Of a stretch of DNA of 64,000 bases, positions 1-9,174 are shown one piece after another. Within the stretch, counting starts at the first letter, position 1; each line of letters begins with the position of its first letter. Made by a program: the position numbers and the translations under genes. The DNA is from Bacteroidetes bacterium 47-18. Its GTDB lineage: Bacteria > Bacteroidota > Bacteroidia > Chitinophagales > Chitinophagaceae. Location of the stretch: positions 124,001-188,000 of the forward strand of contig MKSF01000013.1 of the NCBI GenBank assembly GCA_001897155.1. Direction: 5' to 3'. The notes beneath the pieces are model-generated. The model saw nothing but the letters and a program-made list of their open reading frames with translations, was not told the origin of the DNA and ran no database searches.

Positions 1-173
1 CATAACCGGCCAAGCTTTGTAGTATCTGCGCGCCGCTCTACTTTCTCCAATAACTTCAACACGGTATCCTGGGGTATTTAGTACTGAATTATGTGGATTC
101 CAGCGATATCCCGGAAGGCGGAAATATTGCTGCCACACTTTTCCTTTATAGACCTATATACCTCAAAAACGAA

Positions 174-202
174 GGTCTCCTTATAAATATTATAAGGAGA
201 CC
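174..202 (-). terminator. Rho-independent terminator of the T9SS type B gene
   Basis: A 12-bp perfect inverted repeat (ggtctccttata / tataaggagacc) with a 5-nt loop lies about 25 nt past the stop of the leftward gene. Read on the minus strand it is followed by a T-rich stretch (cgttttt). The remaining sequence 1-173 shows no convincing complete gene. Confidence 0.75.
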
Positions 203-225
203 CAAGAGTTTATTAGTACTACGAA

Positions 226-2256
226 CTATCGTATCAGCGTCACATTGCCCGTCCTGATGATCCGTTCAAATGTATTGGCGCAGTTGGCATCCACTTCCCA
301 TACATACACCCCGAACGGAGCATCCTTGCCATCTGTCGTTCCGTCCCATCCGGCGTTAGGGTCTGTGGTTTCAAATACTACCTTTCCCCACCTGTCATAT
401 ACCTTAAAGGAGTTGATCTTGGAGAACTGGCTGTTCAGCAATTTAAAGGTATTGGCACCGCTATTGGAGGACCCGGGAGTAAAGGCATTCGGTAAGGTCA
501 CATTGTCACATGGCACCGTTATGCTTACGGAATCTATGGCATAACAGCCGCGATCGTTGGATACTTCCAGGTAATAAGTAATGCTGTAAGGAGGCTTGGC
601 CGTAGTGAAAGGCTCCCATTCGCCGCCGGTCAGACCGATCAGAGGCGTCCATTTATAGTCGTAACCTTCCACGATGCTGGTATTGGGACCACCAAGCGCC
701 GTACTGGAACCATCGCTCATAGTACGGTCAGGACCTGCGTCAGCGCTGATCTTGCTTACATTAACGTTCAATGGCTTTCTCACCACACAGTCACGGTCAA
801 AATAAATGGTGTAATGGTAATCCGTCTGCTGCTGCGGCCATATATTTACGCTGTGGCCCACGGTAGTGTCAATATTGTAATCCGGCATCCATAATATGCT
901 GTCCACGTTGAATACCATAACCTGTACACGGATGGTATCATTCTGGCAGACCACCGTATCTCTTGTATTGATGGTAATAGCCGGATGCGGATATACATAT
1001 ATGGACTGGCACTCTGTTGTTACGGTCGGCAGACCTTCATCAACAGTCAGGATCACATTGTAATACCCGGGCTCGCTGTATTTGAAAGTAGGCGGAAGAC
1101 GCTGATCCTTGAATGCCGGTGTGGCAAAATCACAGGGCTTGTATTCTATCAGGGAGATAGACTGGTCAATGGCATTCGCGGAAAGCATATACAGTCCTCC
1201 GTTCTCCCTTACGGTATTGGACAGGGTCTGCGCTTTCCTGATACCGATGAAGTTACCCAGGTTAGTAGCAACAGGCGTATCGGCAATAGAGTTATTCCAT
1301 ACCAGGCCTACCAGGTTGGAGTTACCTTCACTCAATACCCAGCCGTAGTATTTATCACAATCCCTTGTGATGGAGATACCTACCGGCCTGGCCACCGTAG
1401 TACCCAGCGTTGCGTAATTGATGACATAGATAGGGTTCAGGAAAGAGTTACCGAAAGAGATCCTTTTTACAGCACTTTCTTCCTTGTTGGTGATATACAG
1501 GTGCCAGTTGTCCAGCTCCTTGATCAGCTCAAAGCTTGTCACATCCTTCAGGTTATCGTGCAGGGTACCCAGGTTGGTAATATAAGGCCTGCTTTCCAGG
1601 TTCGTACCAAACTCAAAGCGGATCAGCTCCGCGTTCCTGTTAACGGTAAAGCCATACCAGTTCTTATCATTGTCCTGCGCCACCACCAATTGATTGGTAC
1701 CTACCAGCAGGCTGTCAAAGTTGCCGAAGCTGGTCACATTGGTCGCATCCTGCAGCAGCCCGTTTTCAAAATCCAGGCGCATCAGGTTGGAAGTATTCCA
1801 TTCACCGCCGCCGATCACGAACACGTGCCATTTAGTGCCGGAGTAGACCGGGTAGATGCCGCGCCCTGTAGTGGCTACCTTTCCGAGCTCCTTCACATGA
1901 GAGGGGCTGCCGGTAATGCCATCTTCATAGCGCATCTTGTAAAAATAACCGTCGCTGTTCACATAGAAGCCCATCAGGGTGCTGTTATATTTTACAAGCC
2001 TGAAAGACGTGGGATTATTGAAATAAGCAAAGGGTCCCTGGTTGCCTCCGGTCGGAAATTCGGAAAGATTCGGCGGGCAGAAGCTCCAGTTATAGGATTG
2101 CGCGCCTTCGACAATGTCATAGGGCTCAATCTCATGATCCGTACAAACAGTATCAGGTATATTAAAGATATCATACCTTACCTGGGCATTCGAAATGCCT
2201 GGGCTGGCCAGTAATGTAAAAATACTTGATGCAAGTACGAGTAATTTTTTAATCAT
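226..2256 (-). CDS. Secreted protein with type B T9SS (gliding-motility-associated) C-terminal domain
   Basis: A cell-surface or secreted protein predicted to cross the outer membrane by the type IX secretion system. I start it at the second Met (MIKKLLVLASS), which gives a clean signal peptide ending near SNAQ; an upstream Met adds four residues. The body repeats beta-rich segments with PKD-like features (SEPGYYNVILTV) around residues 395-430. The last ~90 residues carry the CHU_C/TIGR04131 pattern: LPNAFTPGS, FKVYDRWGKVVFE, GWDGTTDGKDAPFGVYVW. That domain is the known type B sorting signal in Bacteroidota. The body has no recognisable enzymatic motif. It is divergent from the S46 peptidase gene and has its own terminator. 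Confidence 0.88.
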   Translation of the reverse strand: MIKKLLVLASSIFTLLASPGISNAQVRYDIFNIPDTVCTDHEIEPYDIVEGAQSYNWSFCPPNLSEFPTGGNQGPFAYFNNPTSFRLVKYNSTLMGFYVNSDGYFYKMRYEDGITGSPSHVKELGKVATTGRGIYPVYSGTKWHVFVIGGGEWNTSNLMRLDFENGLLQDATNVTSFGNFDSLLVGTNQLVVAQDNDKNWYGFTVNRNAELIRFEFGTNLESRPYITNLGTLHDNLKDVTSFELIKELDNWHLYITNKEESAVKRISFGNSFLNPIYVINYATLGTTVARPVGISITRDCDKYYGWVLSEGNSNLVGLVWNNSIADTPVATNLGNFIGIRKAQTLSNTVRENGGLYMLSANAIDQSISLIEYKPCDFATPAFKDQRLPPTFKYSEPGYYNVILTVDEGLPTVTTECQSIYVYPHPAITINTRDTVVCQNDTIRVQVMVFNVDSILWMPDYNIDTTVGHSVNIWPQQQTDYHYTIYFDRDCVVRKPLNVNVSKISADAGPDRTMSDGSSTALGGPNTSIVEGYDYKWTPLIGLTGGEWEPFTTAKPPYSITYYLEVSNDRGCYAIDSVSITVPCDNVTLPNAFTPGSSNSGANTFKLLNSQFSKINSFKVYDRWGKVVFETTDPNAGWDGTTDGKDAPFGVYVWEVDANCANTFERIIRTGNVTLIR

Positions 2257-2400
2257 ATAATTAAACAATATCGTTGTTCCTAATAATACCTTTCAGGCAT
2301 TGTACATGCCCTTATCACCGGAAAAGTTTGGCTAATGTAATAATAATCTGTGAATTTATTGCAAACAATTCCTAATTTTATTCCAAAATAAAAAATAATT

Positions 2401-4557
2401 ATGTGGAATTCAAAATTTACAGCCCTTTTATTTGGTTTTTTTTCTTTACCGTTGACACTCACTACCCTATGCGCCAAAGAAGGCATGTACCAGCCTTCAA
2501 AAATAAAATCCCGGGAGGCGGAAATGAAGCGTATGGGACTGAAAATACCCGTGGAGCAACTGTATAATGAGAACGGAACCGGCCTGAACAATGCCGTAGT
2601 GCTGTTCGGAGGGGGATGTACCGGAGAATTCGTATCACCGCAGGGACTTATCTTTACCAACCACCACTGCGCGTACAGCTACGGCCAGTCCTTAAGCACC
2701 AAGGAGCAGAATTACCTCGAAAACGGCTTTTTTGCCAAAAGCAGGGCGGAAGAACTGCCCTGTCCCGGGCTCACCGTGCAGGTGGTCAGGAAGCTGGAGG
2801 ACGTAACCGGCTATATTACCAGTAACCTGGCCGACACGCTCCCGGAAGCGGAACGGAACAGGATCATCAAGGAAAGAATAGAAAATCTTACGCGGGCTTA
2901 CCACAGGAACCAGCATACGGAAGTGGATATCAGGCCGTTTTACGAAGGCAATGAATACTGGGCCACTATCAAGGAGACCTATAAGGACGTCCGGATGGTC
3001 ATTTTCCCGCCCGACGGGATCGGGAAATTCGGCGCAGATACCGACAACTGGATGTGGCCGCGCGAGTCCGGCGATTTCGCTGTGTTACGCGTATACGCGG
3101 ACGCGAATAACAATCCGGCCGATTATCATCCCGACAACAAGCCGTACAGGCCCGTAAAATATTTCCCCATCAATATTTCAGGCGTCAAGGAAGGAGATTT
3201 CACTATGGTGTACGGCTTCCCCGGCCGGACCACGCAGTATTTATCCTCCTTCCAGGTGGACCAGGTGCAGCATATCATTGACCCGATACGCATCCAGGCC
3301 AGGACCATCAAGCTGGATATCTGGGATAAGTATATGAGAAATGACAAGGATATTTTCCTCAAATATGCTTCCAAGCAGGCTTCCGTTGCCAACGGCTGGA
3401 AAAAATGGCAGGGAGAGGTGCTCGGGCTGCAGCAAAATAATGTTATACGCATCAAAGAGCAGCAGGAAGAAAGATTTATGGCGCAGGTAGCCAACAGCCC
3501 TGACGCCGGGGACCGTTTCCTGCTGACCGGCCTGGAAGCCAATGTAAAGGGCAGCAACAGGCACGTAGCGGCCATAGAATATTCAAGGGAAGCCATACTC
3601 GGCATTGAGGCCATACAGGCATCGGCCGTATTCAATAACATCTTGGGACTGTTCAGGACCGATGCCTCACAGGCACAGGTGACAGACTCGCTCCAGAAGA
3701 TCAAGAAAAGCCTGGCAGGGTTTTATAAAAATTATCTTCCACACGTGGATCAGACCGTTTTTGAAGGACTGATACCGTACTATATGCAGCAGAACGATTA
3801 CGTGGTAGCGCCCCAGATGAAATACCTGTACAGCGTATACGGCCGGGACGCGCACAAATGGTCCAACAGCGTTTACAACAACTCGCTGATCACCAGCAGC
3901 CAGAGAATGTACGATTTCCTGGACAAAGCGACCAAGGCCGACAGCTTCGCCATCCTCGGCGACCCGGCCTATAAGCTCTATTATGAAGTGACCAGCTATG
4001 TAAAGAATGATATCACGCCCAGGCTCACCGTCAACAGCGATAAGATCAATGTGCTCAACAGGCAATATGTAAGGGCCCAGATGAAATACAACCCTGCCCG
4101 TAAGCCGCTTTACCCCGATGCCAACTCCACGCTCCGCATCGCTTACGGCAACGTAGCGCCTATCGCCCAGAAAGAGGGCAATTTCTTCCTGACCACACTG
4201 GATATGAAGATCCCCCGCCACAACCCGGAGGTAGATGAATTTCGCATACCGCAGCGCCTGACAGACCTGTACAACCGTAAGGATTTCGGCCGCTGGCAGC
4301 AGAACAATACCGTACCTGTCAATTTTATCGCTACGAACCACACGACCGGCGGTAACAGCGGCAGCCCGGTGCTGAACGGCAAAGGAGAGCTGATAGGCAT
4401 CAATTTCGACAGGATCTGGCAGGGCACGATGAGCGATATCTATTTTGACGAAGGCTTCTGCAGGAACATCGCGGTAGATGTACGGTATGTGCTGTTCATT
4501 ATAGAAAAGTACGGCCAGGCAGGGTGGCTGCTGAAAGAAATGAAATTGAATAAGTAA
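2401..4557 (+). CDS. S46 family dipeptidyl-peptidase, DPP11-like (Asp/Glu specific)
   Basis: A periplasmic serine exopeptidase that removes dipeptides from peptide N-termini. The 718-residue length fits the family, and an N-terminal signal peptide ends near residue 25. The chymotrypsin-like triad is visible: His89 in TNHHCAY, an Asp in the WPRESGDF region, and Ser653 in GGNSGSP. Eighteen residues after the Ser is Arg671 in GINFDRIWQGTMSD. In characterised S46 enzymes Arg at this place (Arg673 of P. gingivalis DPP11) marks preference for acidic P1 residues, while DPP7 has Gly. It is therefore likely to serve peptide catabolism, feeding on Asp/Glu peptides. It stands alone, with a strong terminator downstream. 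Confidence 0.92.
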   Translation: MWNSKFTALLFGFFSLPLTLTTLCAKEGMYQPSKIKSREAEMKRMGLKIPVEQLYNENGTGLNNAVVLFGGGCTGEFVSPQGLIFTNHHCAYSYGQSLSTKEQNYLENGFFAKSRAEELPCPGLTVQVVRKLEDVTGYITSNLADTLPEAERNRIIKERIENLTRAYHRNQHTEVDIRPFYEGNEYWATIKETYKDVRMVIFPPDGIGKFGADTDNWMWPRESGDFAVLRVYADANNNPADYHPDNKPYRPVKYFPINISGVKEGDFTMVYGFPGRTTQYLSSFQVDQVQHIIDPIRIQARTIKLDIWDKYMRNDKDIFLKYASKQASVANGWKKWQGEVLGLQQNNVIRIKEQQEERFMAQVANSPDAGDRFLLTGLEANVKGSNRHVAAIEYSREAILGIEAIQASAVFNNILGLFRTDASQAQVTDSLQKIKKSLAGFYKNYLPHVDQTVFEGLIPYYMQQNDYVVAPQMKYLYSVYGRDAHKWSNSVYNNSLITSSQRMYDFLDKATKADSFAILGDPAYKLYYEVTSYVKNDITPRLTVNSDKINVLNRQYVRAQMKYNPARKPLYPDANSTLRIAYGNVAPIAQKEGNFFLTTLDMKIPRHNPEVDEFRIPQRLTDLYNRKDFGRWQQNNTVPVNFIATNHTTGGNSGSPVLNGKGELIGINFDRIWQGTMSDIYFDEGFCRNIAVDVRYVLFIIEKYGQAGWLLKEMKLNK

Positions 4558-4566
4558 GCCATTAAC

Positions 4567-4742
4567 CAAGCTGACCATATAGAAAGTACAGTACACTATA
4601 ACCTGCTATAAATGATCAGGAGATTCCCGTCCGGAACGACCGCCATTCAGGAGTACCTTTATAGCTGTCTCACAGGGCAAAGCACCCCCCAGCGAAGCGT
4701 ATCCGTAATAAGAGGCAGCTTCCTATAAGCCGATAGTGACTT
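4567..4742 (+). repeat. MITE-like intergenic repeat, copy A
   Basis: A degenerate copy of a family also found at 6503, 20097, 22325 and 28353. The left end ctgaccatatagaaa resembles the left terminal repeat, and the right end ataagccgatagtgac resembles the right one. The internal segment cagcgaagcgtatccgta is shared with the copies at 22325 and 28353. Confidence 0.6.
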
Positions 4743-4745
4743 AAC

Positions 4746-4798
4746 ACATATATCAAAAAAGTGCAGCCCGGACCGGGCTGCACTTTTTTGATATATGT
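4746..4798. terminator. Bidirectional terminator, 26-bp perfect palindrome
   Basis: Left arm 4746-4771 and right arm 4773-4798 are exactly complementary around a single unpaired A. The GC-rich core (gtgcagcccgg) is flanked by A6 on the left and T6 on the right, so it can act on both strands. It separates the convergent S46 peptidase and HtrA genes. Confidence 0.9.
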
Positions 4799-4811
4799 TA
4801 TCGTAATACTA

Positions 4812-6299
4812 CTACTTGATACTTTCCGTCTGGATACTGTTCATGCCATAATAGTACATACCGTTACGGCCCGCATACACGCCACCCAACTGGATACCAT
4901 CCGGCGACTGCTGCAACTGCTGGTTGAACTCAGCCACATTCCGGATACGCTTGTCATTCACGGTAACGATGATAAATCCTTCCCTGATATTGACACTGGC
5001 GAAGCTGCCCTTGCCGATCTTTTCCACGATCACACCGCCGCCTTCCACATTATATTTTTTCTGCTCCTCTGCGGTCAGGTTCCGGAAGGTGGCTCCCGCC
5101 AGCTCAAACCGGGTCTGCTTGTCGTCCAGTATCTTATTCCCAAAGTTGCTTTTCAGCTCCACCTGCCTGGTAAAGGATTTACCGTCGCGCTGGTAGGTAA
5201 CGCTGATCTTATCACCGGGATGATAACGGGCCACCACACCCTGGAGCTGCGGTACATTCTCTATGGTCGTACCATTGATCGCGGTAATGAAATCTCCTTT
5301 TTTCAGCCCGGCCTCGGCAGCGCCGCTTTCCGGCTCAACCGAATTCACATATACGCCTTTGATATTCCTGAAATCGTTCTTATTGATGCCCAGCTGCTCT
5401 GCTCCTTCATCATTCAGGTCCGCCAGGGCGACACCCAGGTAGCCCCGCTGCACCTTACCATGCTTGATGATATCCCTTGCCACTTTCTCCACGATATTGG
5501 ACGGGATCGCGTAGGAATAGCCGGCATAGCTCCCGGTAGGAGACGCAATGGCCGAATTGATACCTATCAGCAGCCCGGCGGTATTCACCAGCGGTCCGCC
5601 GCTGTTGCCGGGATTTACGGCAGCGTCCGTCTGGATAAAGGATTCTATGGCAGAGGTGGATTGCCGCTGGTTAATGCCCAGCGCCCTTCCTTTGGCTGAA
5701 ACAATACCTGCCGTCACTGTGGCGTCCAGGTTGAGCGGGTAGCCTACCGCCAGCACCCACTGGCCCAGCTTGACCTCATCCGAATTGCCTATCTCCATAT
5801 AATGCAGGTTTTTGGCATCTATTTTCAATACGGCAAGGTCGGTAGAAGGGTCCGTTCCTATCACCTGGGCGATCTCCGTATTGCGGTCATTGAAAGTGAC
5901 CTGCACTTTTGAAGCGCCTGCTATCACGTGGTTATTGGTGATGATATAGCCGTCTTCAGAAATGATCACGCCGGAGCCGGAGCCTACCTGGTCGGGCATC
6001 TTATACTCCCTGAAACCATACATCCCGAAAATATCAAAAGGGTCCCTGGCCCTTACGGTCCTGCCCTCGCTCAGCGTCTTGATATGCACCACCGATTTTA
6101 CCGCCTCTTCAGCGGCAGGGGAAAAGTCCACAGGCTGGGTAGCTGCAGCCATGCCGTTGCTGACATAGTGCACGGGTACAGACCTATCCTTATCGCCTGA
6201 AAAAACTGAATCGCTTCCGGAAAAATATTGGGTACCTAATGCTGTGGCTATAGAAGTGATGGCTGCTGTGGCTATCACTGGAAAGATAATTTTTTTCAT
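4812..6299 (-). CDS. Do/DegP/DegQ-family periplasmic serine protease with two PDZ domains
   Basis: An envelope quality-control protease and chaperone of the HtrA family. 495 residues. A hydrophobic N-terminus (residues 4-26) is a signal peptide or anchor. The protease domain has His124 (TNNHVIAG), Asp154 (PSTDLAVLKI) and Ser233 (VNPGNSGGPL). PDZ1 spans about 285-385 (QRGYLGVAL, ESGAAEAGLKKGDFI). A shorter, more divergent second PDZ spans about 400-490 (GGGVIVEKIGKGSFA). It converges on the S46 peptidase and is transcribed in the same direction as the upstream cyclophilin, but they are separated by a repeat and a hairpin, so it probably has its own promoter. Confidence 0.93.
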   Translation of the reverse strand: MKKIIFPVIATAAITSIATALGTQYFSGSDSVFSGDKDRSVPVHYVSNGMAAATQPVDFSPAAEEAVKSVVHIKTLSEGRTVRARDPFDIFGMYGFREYKMPDQVGSGSGVIISEDGYIITNNHVIAGASKVQVTFNDRNTEIAQVIGTDPSTDLAVLKIDAKNLHYMEIGNSDEVKLGQWVLAVGYPLNLDATVTAGIVSAKGRALGINQRQSTSAIESFIQTDAAVNPGNSGGPLVNTAGLLIGINSAIASPTGSYAGYSYAIPSNIVEKVARDIIKHGKVQRGYLGVALADLNDEGAEQLGINKNDFRNIKGVYVNSVEPESGAAEAGLKKGDFITAINGTTIENVPQLQGVVARYHPGDKISVTYQRDGKSFTRQVELKSNFGNKILDDKQTRFELAGATFRNLTAEEQKKYNVEGGGVIVEKIGKGSFASVNIREGFIIVTVNDKRIRNVAEFNQQLQQSPDGIQLGGVYAGRNGMYYYGMNSIQTESIK

Positions 6300-6419
6300 A
6301 GCTCTTCTTCTCGTGTTAAATAATATCTGTTTAAAAAATAGATGTACTATAAATATTTTAACGTAGAGTTCTGCCGATACTATAAAAATGTTAGGTTTTT
6401 TAAAAAAATACTATAAAAA

Positions 6420-6475
6420 TTATTATCAAAATAACGAACATTTTCTGAAAAAATGAATCGTTATTTTGATAATAA
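6420..6475. promoter_or_regulatory. 18-bp perfect inverted repeat upstream of the HtrA gene
   Basis: Arms 6420-6437 (ttattatcaaaataacga) and 6458-6475 are exact reverse complements with a 20-nt spacer. There is no T-tract and GC is low, so a terminator is unlikely. It lies about 120 bp upstream of the HtrA start and could be a regulator-binding site or part of its 5' region. Confidence 0.4.
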
Positions 6476-6502
6476 GTTGTAAAAAATCAAATATTATTCG
6501 CA

Positions 6503-6590
6503 CTGACCACCTGTAAGCAACAAAGTCATTATATGGCAGGCGCTCACCGGACCATAAAGAGCGGTATTCTCTATATAAGCGGACAGTGAC
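6503..6590 (+). repeat. MITE-like intergenic repeat, copy E (internally deleted, 88 bp)
   Basis: The left end ctgaccacctgtaagcaac continues as aaagtcattat, as in the other copies. The right end is ataagcggacagtgac. The middle (about 80-100 bp of the longer copies) is missing. It ends 2 bp before the stop codon of the cyclophilin gene. Confidence 0.6.
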
Positions 6591-6591
6591 T

Positions 6592-7293
6592 TTATTTTTT
6601 ACCTTTTTCCTGCTTCATTTCCGTGTACTTACCGTTCTTATCCTTTACCAGGACCTTTACGGAAAGGATGCGCTGGTCCACATCAGGCCTGTCCATGCCG
6701 TTCCTTTTCTGGCTCACGATCTTATCCACCGTTTCCATACCTTTTACCACTTCGCCGTACACGGTATAGTTGTTATCCAGGAAAGGCGTTCCACCCTGGG
6801 TTTTATAAATGTTCTTCTGCGCATCGGTGTACTTGATGCCGATACGCTGCTGTATCATATCCAGCTCCGCATCCGTAACGGTCTTTCCTGCTACGATATA
6901 GAACTGGCACCCGGAGCTCGCTTTCTCGGGGTTATTATCGCGGGCAGCCGCCAGCGCGCCTCTTTTGTGGATATATTTATCCGTTTTAAACTCAGCGGGG
7001 ATCCTGTTGCCATGAGAGCCTGAGCCCAGGGGAGTGCCCGGCGCCGCGTTCTTTGAGGTAGGGTCTCCGCCCTGGACCATAAATTCAGGAATTACCCGGT
7101 GAAACAGCAGGCTGTCATAAAATCCTTCCCTTGCCAGCTTTACGAAATTCTCAGAATGAAGGGGTGTCTCATCATATAGGATCATCTCGATATTGCCCTG
7201 CGTAGTGGACATCATCACCTTATACTTCTGGGCGAACGCGCCCGTTGCTCCTGCTATGGCCAGACCGGCCAGTAATAATACTTTTCTTATCAT
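6592..7293 (-). CDS. Cyclophilin-type peptidyl-prolyl cis-trans isomerase, exported
   Basis: Catalyses proline isomerisation during folding of exported proteins. 233 residues with a signal peptide ending at GAFAQ. The single cyclophilin domain shows FHRVIPEFMVQGGDP, which contains the active-site Arg and the Phe and Gln of the binding pocket, then GSGSHGNRIPAEF, SSGCQFYIV and LDNNYTVYGEVVKGM. Its location next to the HtrA protease fits envelope protein folding. The C-terminus is Lys-rich. Confidence 0.92.
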   Translation of the reverse strand: MIRKVLLLAGLAIAGATGAFAQKYKVMMSTTQGNIEMILYDETPLHSENFVKLAREGFYDSLLFHRVIPEFMVQGGDPTSKNAAPGTPLGSGSHGNRIPAEFKTDKYIHKRGALAAARDNNPEKASSGCQFYIVAGKTVTDAELDMIQQRIGIKYTDAQKNIYKTQGGTPFLDNNYTVYGEVVKGMETVDKIVSQKRNGMDRPDVDQRILSVKVLVKDKNGKYTEMKQEKGKK

Positions 7294-7432
7294 GGATTAA
7301 TTATCTTTTGCAAATGTTCCCAAATTTAGTAAAAAACGGCATATAAAGATCCTGCCTTTTTCAATAGGACCTGCCGCCGCCGCAAAAGTTTAAATATAGC
7401 AGCATTCTTCATGACATACCTTACGTCAAAAA

Positions 7433-7475
7433 GCAGGGAGGCTGCTCCGTACGGAACAGCCTCCCTGCCTTAAAT
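7433..7475 (-). terminator. Terminator of the TPR protein gene
   Basis: gcagggaggctgctccgt pairs with acggaacagcctccctgc with one mismatch and no loop beyond the turn. On the minus strand it lies directly after the TPR gene and is followed by a tttttgacgt stretch. Confidence 0.65.
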
Positions 7476-7491
7476 TCGGTATATGTCAACA

Positions 7492-8151
7492 TTAAAGGTC
7501 GGTATTGCCCAGCAGGCCAAGCGCTTTTTCCACCTCTCTCGCCTGCGGAGAGAACGGGTAGTCGGCGCTGATCTGTTTGTATAAGGCTACCGCCTCATCT
7601 GCCTGGTTGTTCAGCTCATAGGCCTTTGCAGCCCTGTAAAGATACAGGGGCGCATAAAAATCATCCTTGTATTCAGCGGCTTTCTTATAGTAGCTGATGC
7701 CTTTACTGATATCCTGCTTTTCCATATAGGCGTCGCCCAGGCTGCCGTAAACGGTATATGCAAAAAAGGTACCGTGGCCATTAAAGCCATCCAGCATCTT
7801 GATAGCTTCGTCAAACTGGCCGAGGTTCAGGTAAGCCATACCGGCATAATACCTGGCCAGGTTACCGGCATCCGTGCTGCCATATTTTTTTACGATATGC
7901 AGGGCGCCTTCATACTGACCGTCTCCATCCAGCACATATTGCAGGGAATCCGCTTCAAACCAGTGCTCTACCCGGAACAGGGCGCTGCCGGCCTTTTCCT
8001 GGTCAGGCTTCTGTACGAATTCCTTATATCCGAAAAAGCCTCCAACCAATACCACGATGGCCACACCTACACCGATCAATGTTTTTGTTAACCTTGCAGT
8101 ACCGTTACCTGTAGCGCCTGCAGGTTTGCTATTTGTTGTCTGAACACTCAT
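7492..8151 (-). CDS. Membrane-anchored tetratricopeptide repeat protein
   Basis: 219 residues. A cytoplasmic N-terminal tail of ~23 residues is followed by one transmembrane helix (about 24-45, LIGVGVAIVVLVGGFFGY) and a soluble domain with TPR-type helices (NLARYYAGMAYLNLGQFDEAIKML; SKGISYYKKAAEYK; ADEAVALYKQISADYPFSPQA). The layout resembles YfgM/CcmH-like TPR proteins that work with envelope folding or assembly factors. The exact partner is not evident. The bamD gene diverges from it. Confidence 0.8.
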   Translation of the reverse strand: MSVQTTNSKPAGATGNGTARLTKTLIGVGVAIVVLVGGFFGYKEFVQKPDQEKAGSALFRVEHWFEADSLQYVLDGDGQYEGALHIVKKYGSTDAGNLARYYAGMAYLNLGQFDEAIKMLDGFNGHGTFFAYTVYGSLGDAYMEKQDISKGISYYKKAAEYKDDFYAPLYLYRAAKAYELNNQADEAVALYKQISADYPFSPQAREVEKALGLLGNTDL

Positions 8152-8352
8152 TGTTATTAAAAAATTAAAGTGGGCAAATTTAAATATTTATTTTAATTAT
8201 TCAGCACATATTTTTAAAAATAATCGTTCCCTGCTTTCCTGCCGGTCCGTTATCCTTCCCATCCTGTTCCTGCCTTTTATATGGGGGGCCGCAAAATAAA
8301 TTCCCGCCATATCCGTTTTTATCTCCGTAATATTTTATTTATATATTTTCAC

Positions 8353-8360
8353 TAACTTTG
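8353..8360 (+). promoter_or_regulatory. Bacteroidota -7 element (TAACTTTG) of the bamD operon
   Basis: TAACTTTG fits TAnnTTTG exactly. No clear -33 TTG is seen at the proper spacing. The start codon at 8368 lies only 7 nt downstream, so the mRNA would be almost leaderless. Confidence 0.5.
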
Positions 8361-8367
8361 CAGGTCT

Positions 8368-9174
8368 ATGCGTAAACTTCTGGCACTATCCGTTATAGCA
8401 ATGCTGCTCCTGGTCTCCTGTAGTCCTTACAACCAGGTGCTGAAAGGCAATGACTATAACCTGAAACTCTCCAAGGCAAATGAATATTATGATGCCGGGA
8501 AATGGCTGCGGGCGGGTGAGCTGTATAACCAGGTGCTTCCTGTATTCAAAGCGACCAAAGACTATGAGATGATCTATTACCGGTATGCCTATACGCAGTA
8601 TAATACCAGGAATTATCTTTCCGCTTCTTATCACTTCAAGAATTTTACTGAATTTTTCCCCGGAAGCTCCAAAGCAGAGGAATGCATGTATATGTACGGC
8701 GTCTCCCTGTTCAAAGACTCCCCTAGGTATAACCTGGATGCTACGAGCACCTCCAGGGCGCGCGAAGTGCTTGTACATTACGTCAATACCTACCCTACCT
8801 CCCCCACCGTGCCGGATGCGATGAAATACATCGAGGAATGTACGGAAAAGCTGGAAACCAAGGGTTACCACGCCGCGCTGCTGTATTATAATATGGAGCA
8901 GTACAAGGCCGCTACCGTAGCCTTCAAGGAGCTGATAGCTACCTATATAGAATCCAAGAAAACGGATTATTATATGTACCTGCAGTTCCGTTCGGCGTTT
9001 CTCTATGCGCAGCAGAGCGTTCTCAACAAACAGCAGGAGCGCTACGTGGATGCCATAGCCATATACAAGGAGTTCAAAAGTTTTTATCCCAATTCATCTT
9101 ATACCAAGGAAGCTGACAAATTATTTGATTCGGCTGAAAAAAGCATAAAACAATTAAGAAATGAGCATAAATAG
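8368..9174 (+). CDS. bamD: Outer membrane protein assembly lipoprotein BamD
   Basis: Lipoprotein component of the beta-barrel assembly machine. The lipobox LLLVSC puts the lipidated Cys at residue 18. It is followed by TPR-like helical repeats (AGELYNQVLPVFKA, YLSASYHFKNFTEFFPGSSKAEE, MYMYGVSLF, DAIAIYKEFKSFYPNSSYTKEA) typical of BamD/YfiO. The 268-residue length is normal. The 3' end overlaps the start of rpoZ by 14 nt, in the order bamD-rpoZ-coaBC usual in Bacteroidota, so these are very likely co-transcribed. Confidence 0.93.
   Translation: MRKLLALSVIAMLLLVSCSPYNQVLKGNDYNLKLSKANEYYDAGKWLRAGELYNQVLPVFKATKDYEMIYYRYAYTQYNTRNYLSASYHFKNFTEFFPGSSKAEECMYMYGVSLFKDSPRYNLDATSTSRAREVLVHYVNTYPTSPTVPDAMKYIEECTEKLETKGYHAALLYYNMEQYKAATVAFKELIATYIESKKTDYYMYLQFRSAFLYAQQSVLNKQQERYVDAIAIYKEFKSFYPNSSYTKEADKLFDSAEKSIKQLRNEHK

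Noticed and set aside
1-62. Start of a minus-strand gene (GTG at 62-60, LKLLEKVERRADTTKLGRL)
   Set aside because: Only 20 codons visible, no ribosome-binding or promoter evidence; cannot be supported from this window.
985-2214. 409-codon plus-strand open frame
   Set aside because: Antisense to the T9SS type B gene, no start context and no protein-like pattern; the opposite strand has a clear signal peptide and sorting domain.
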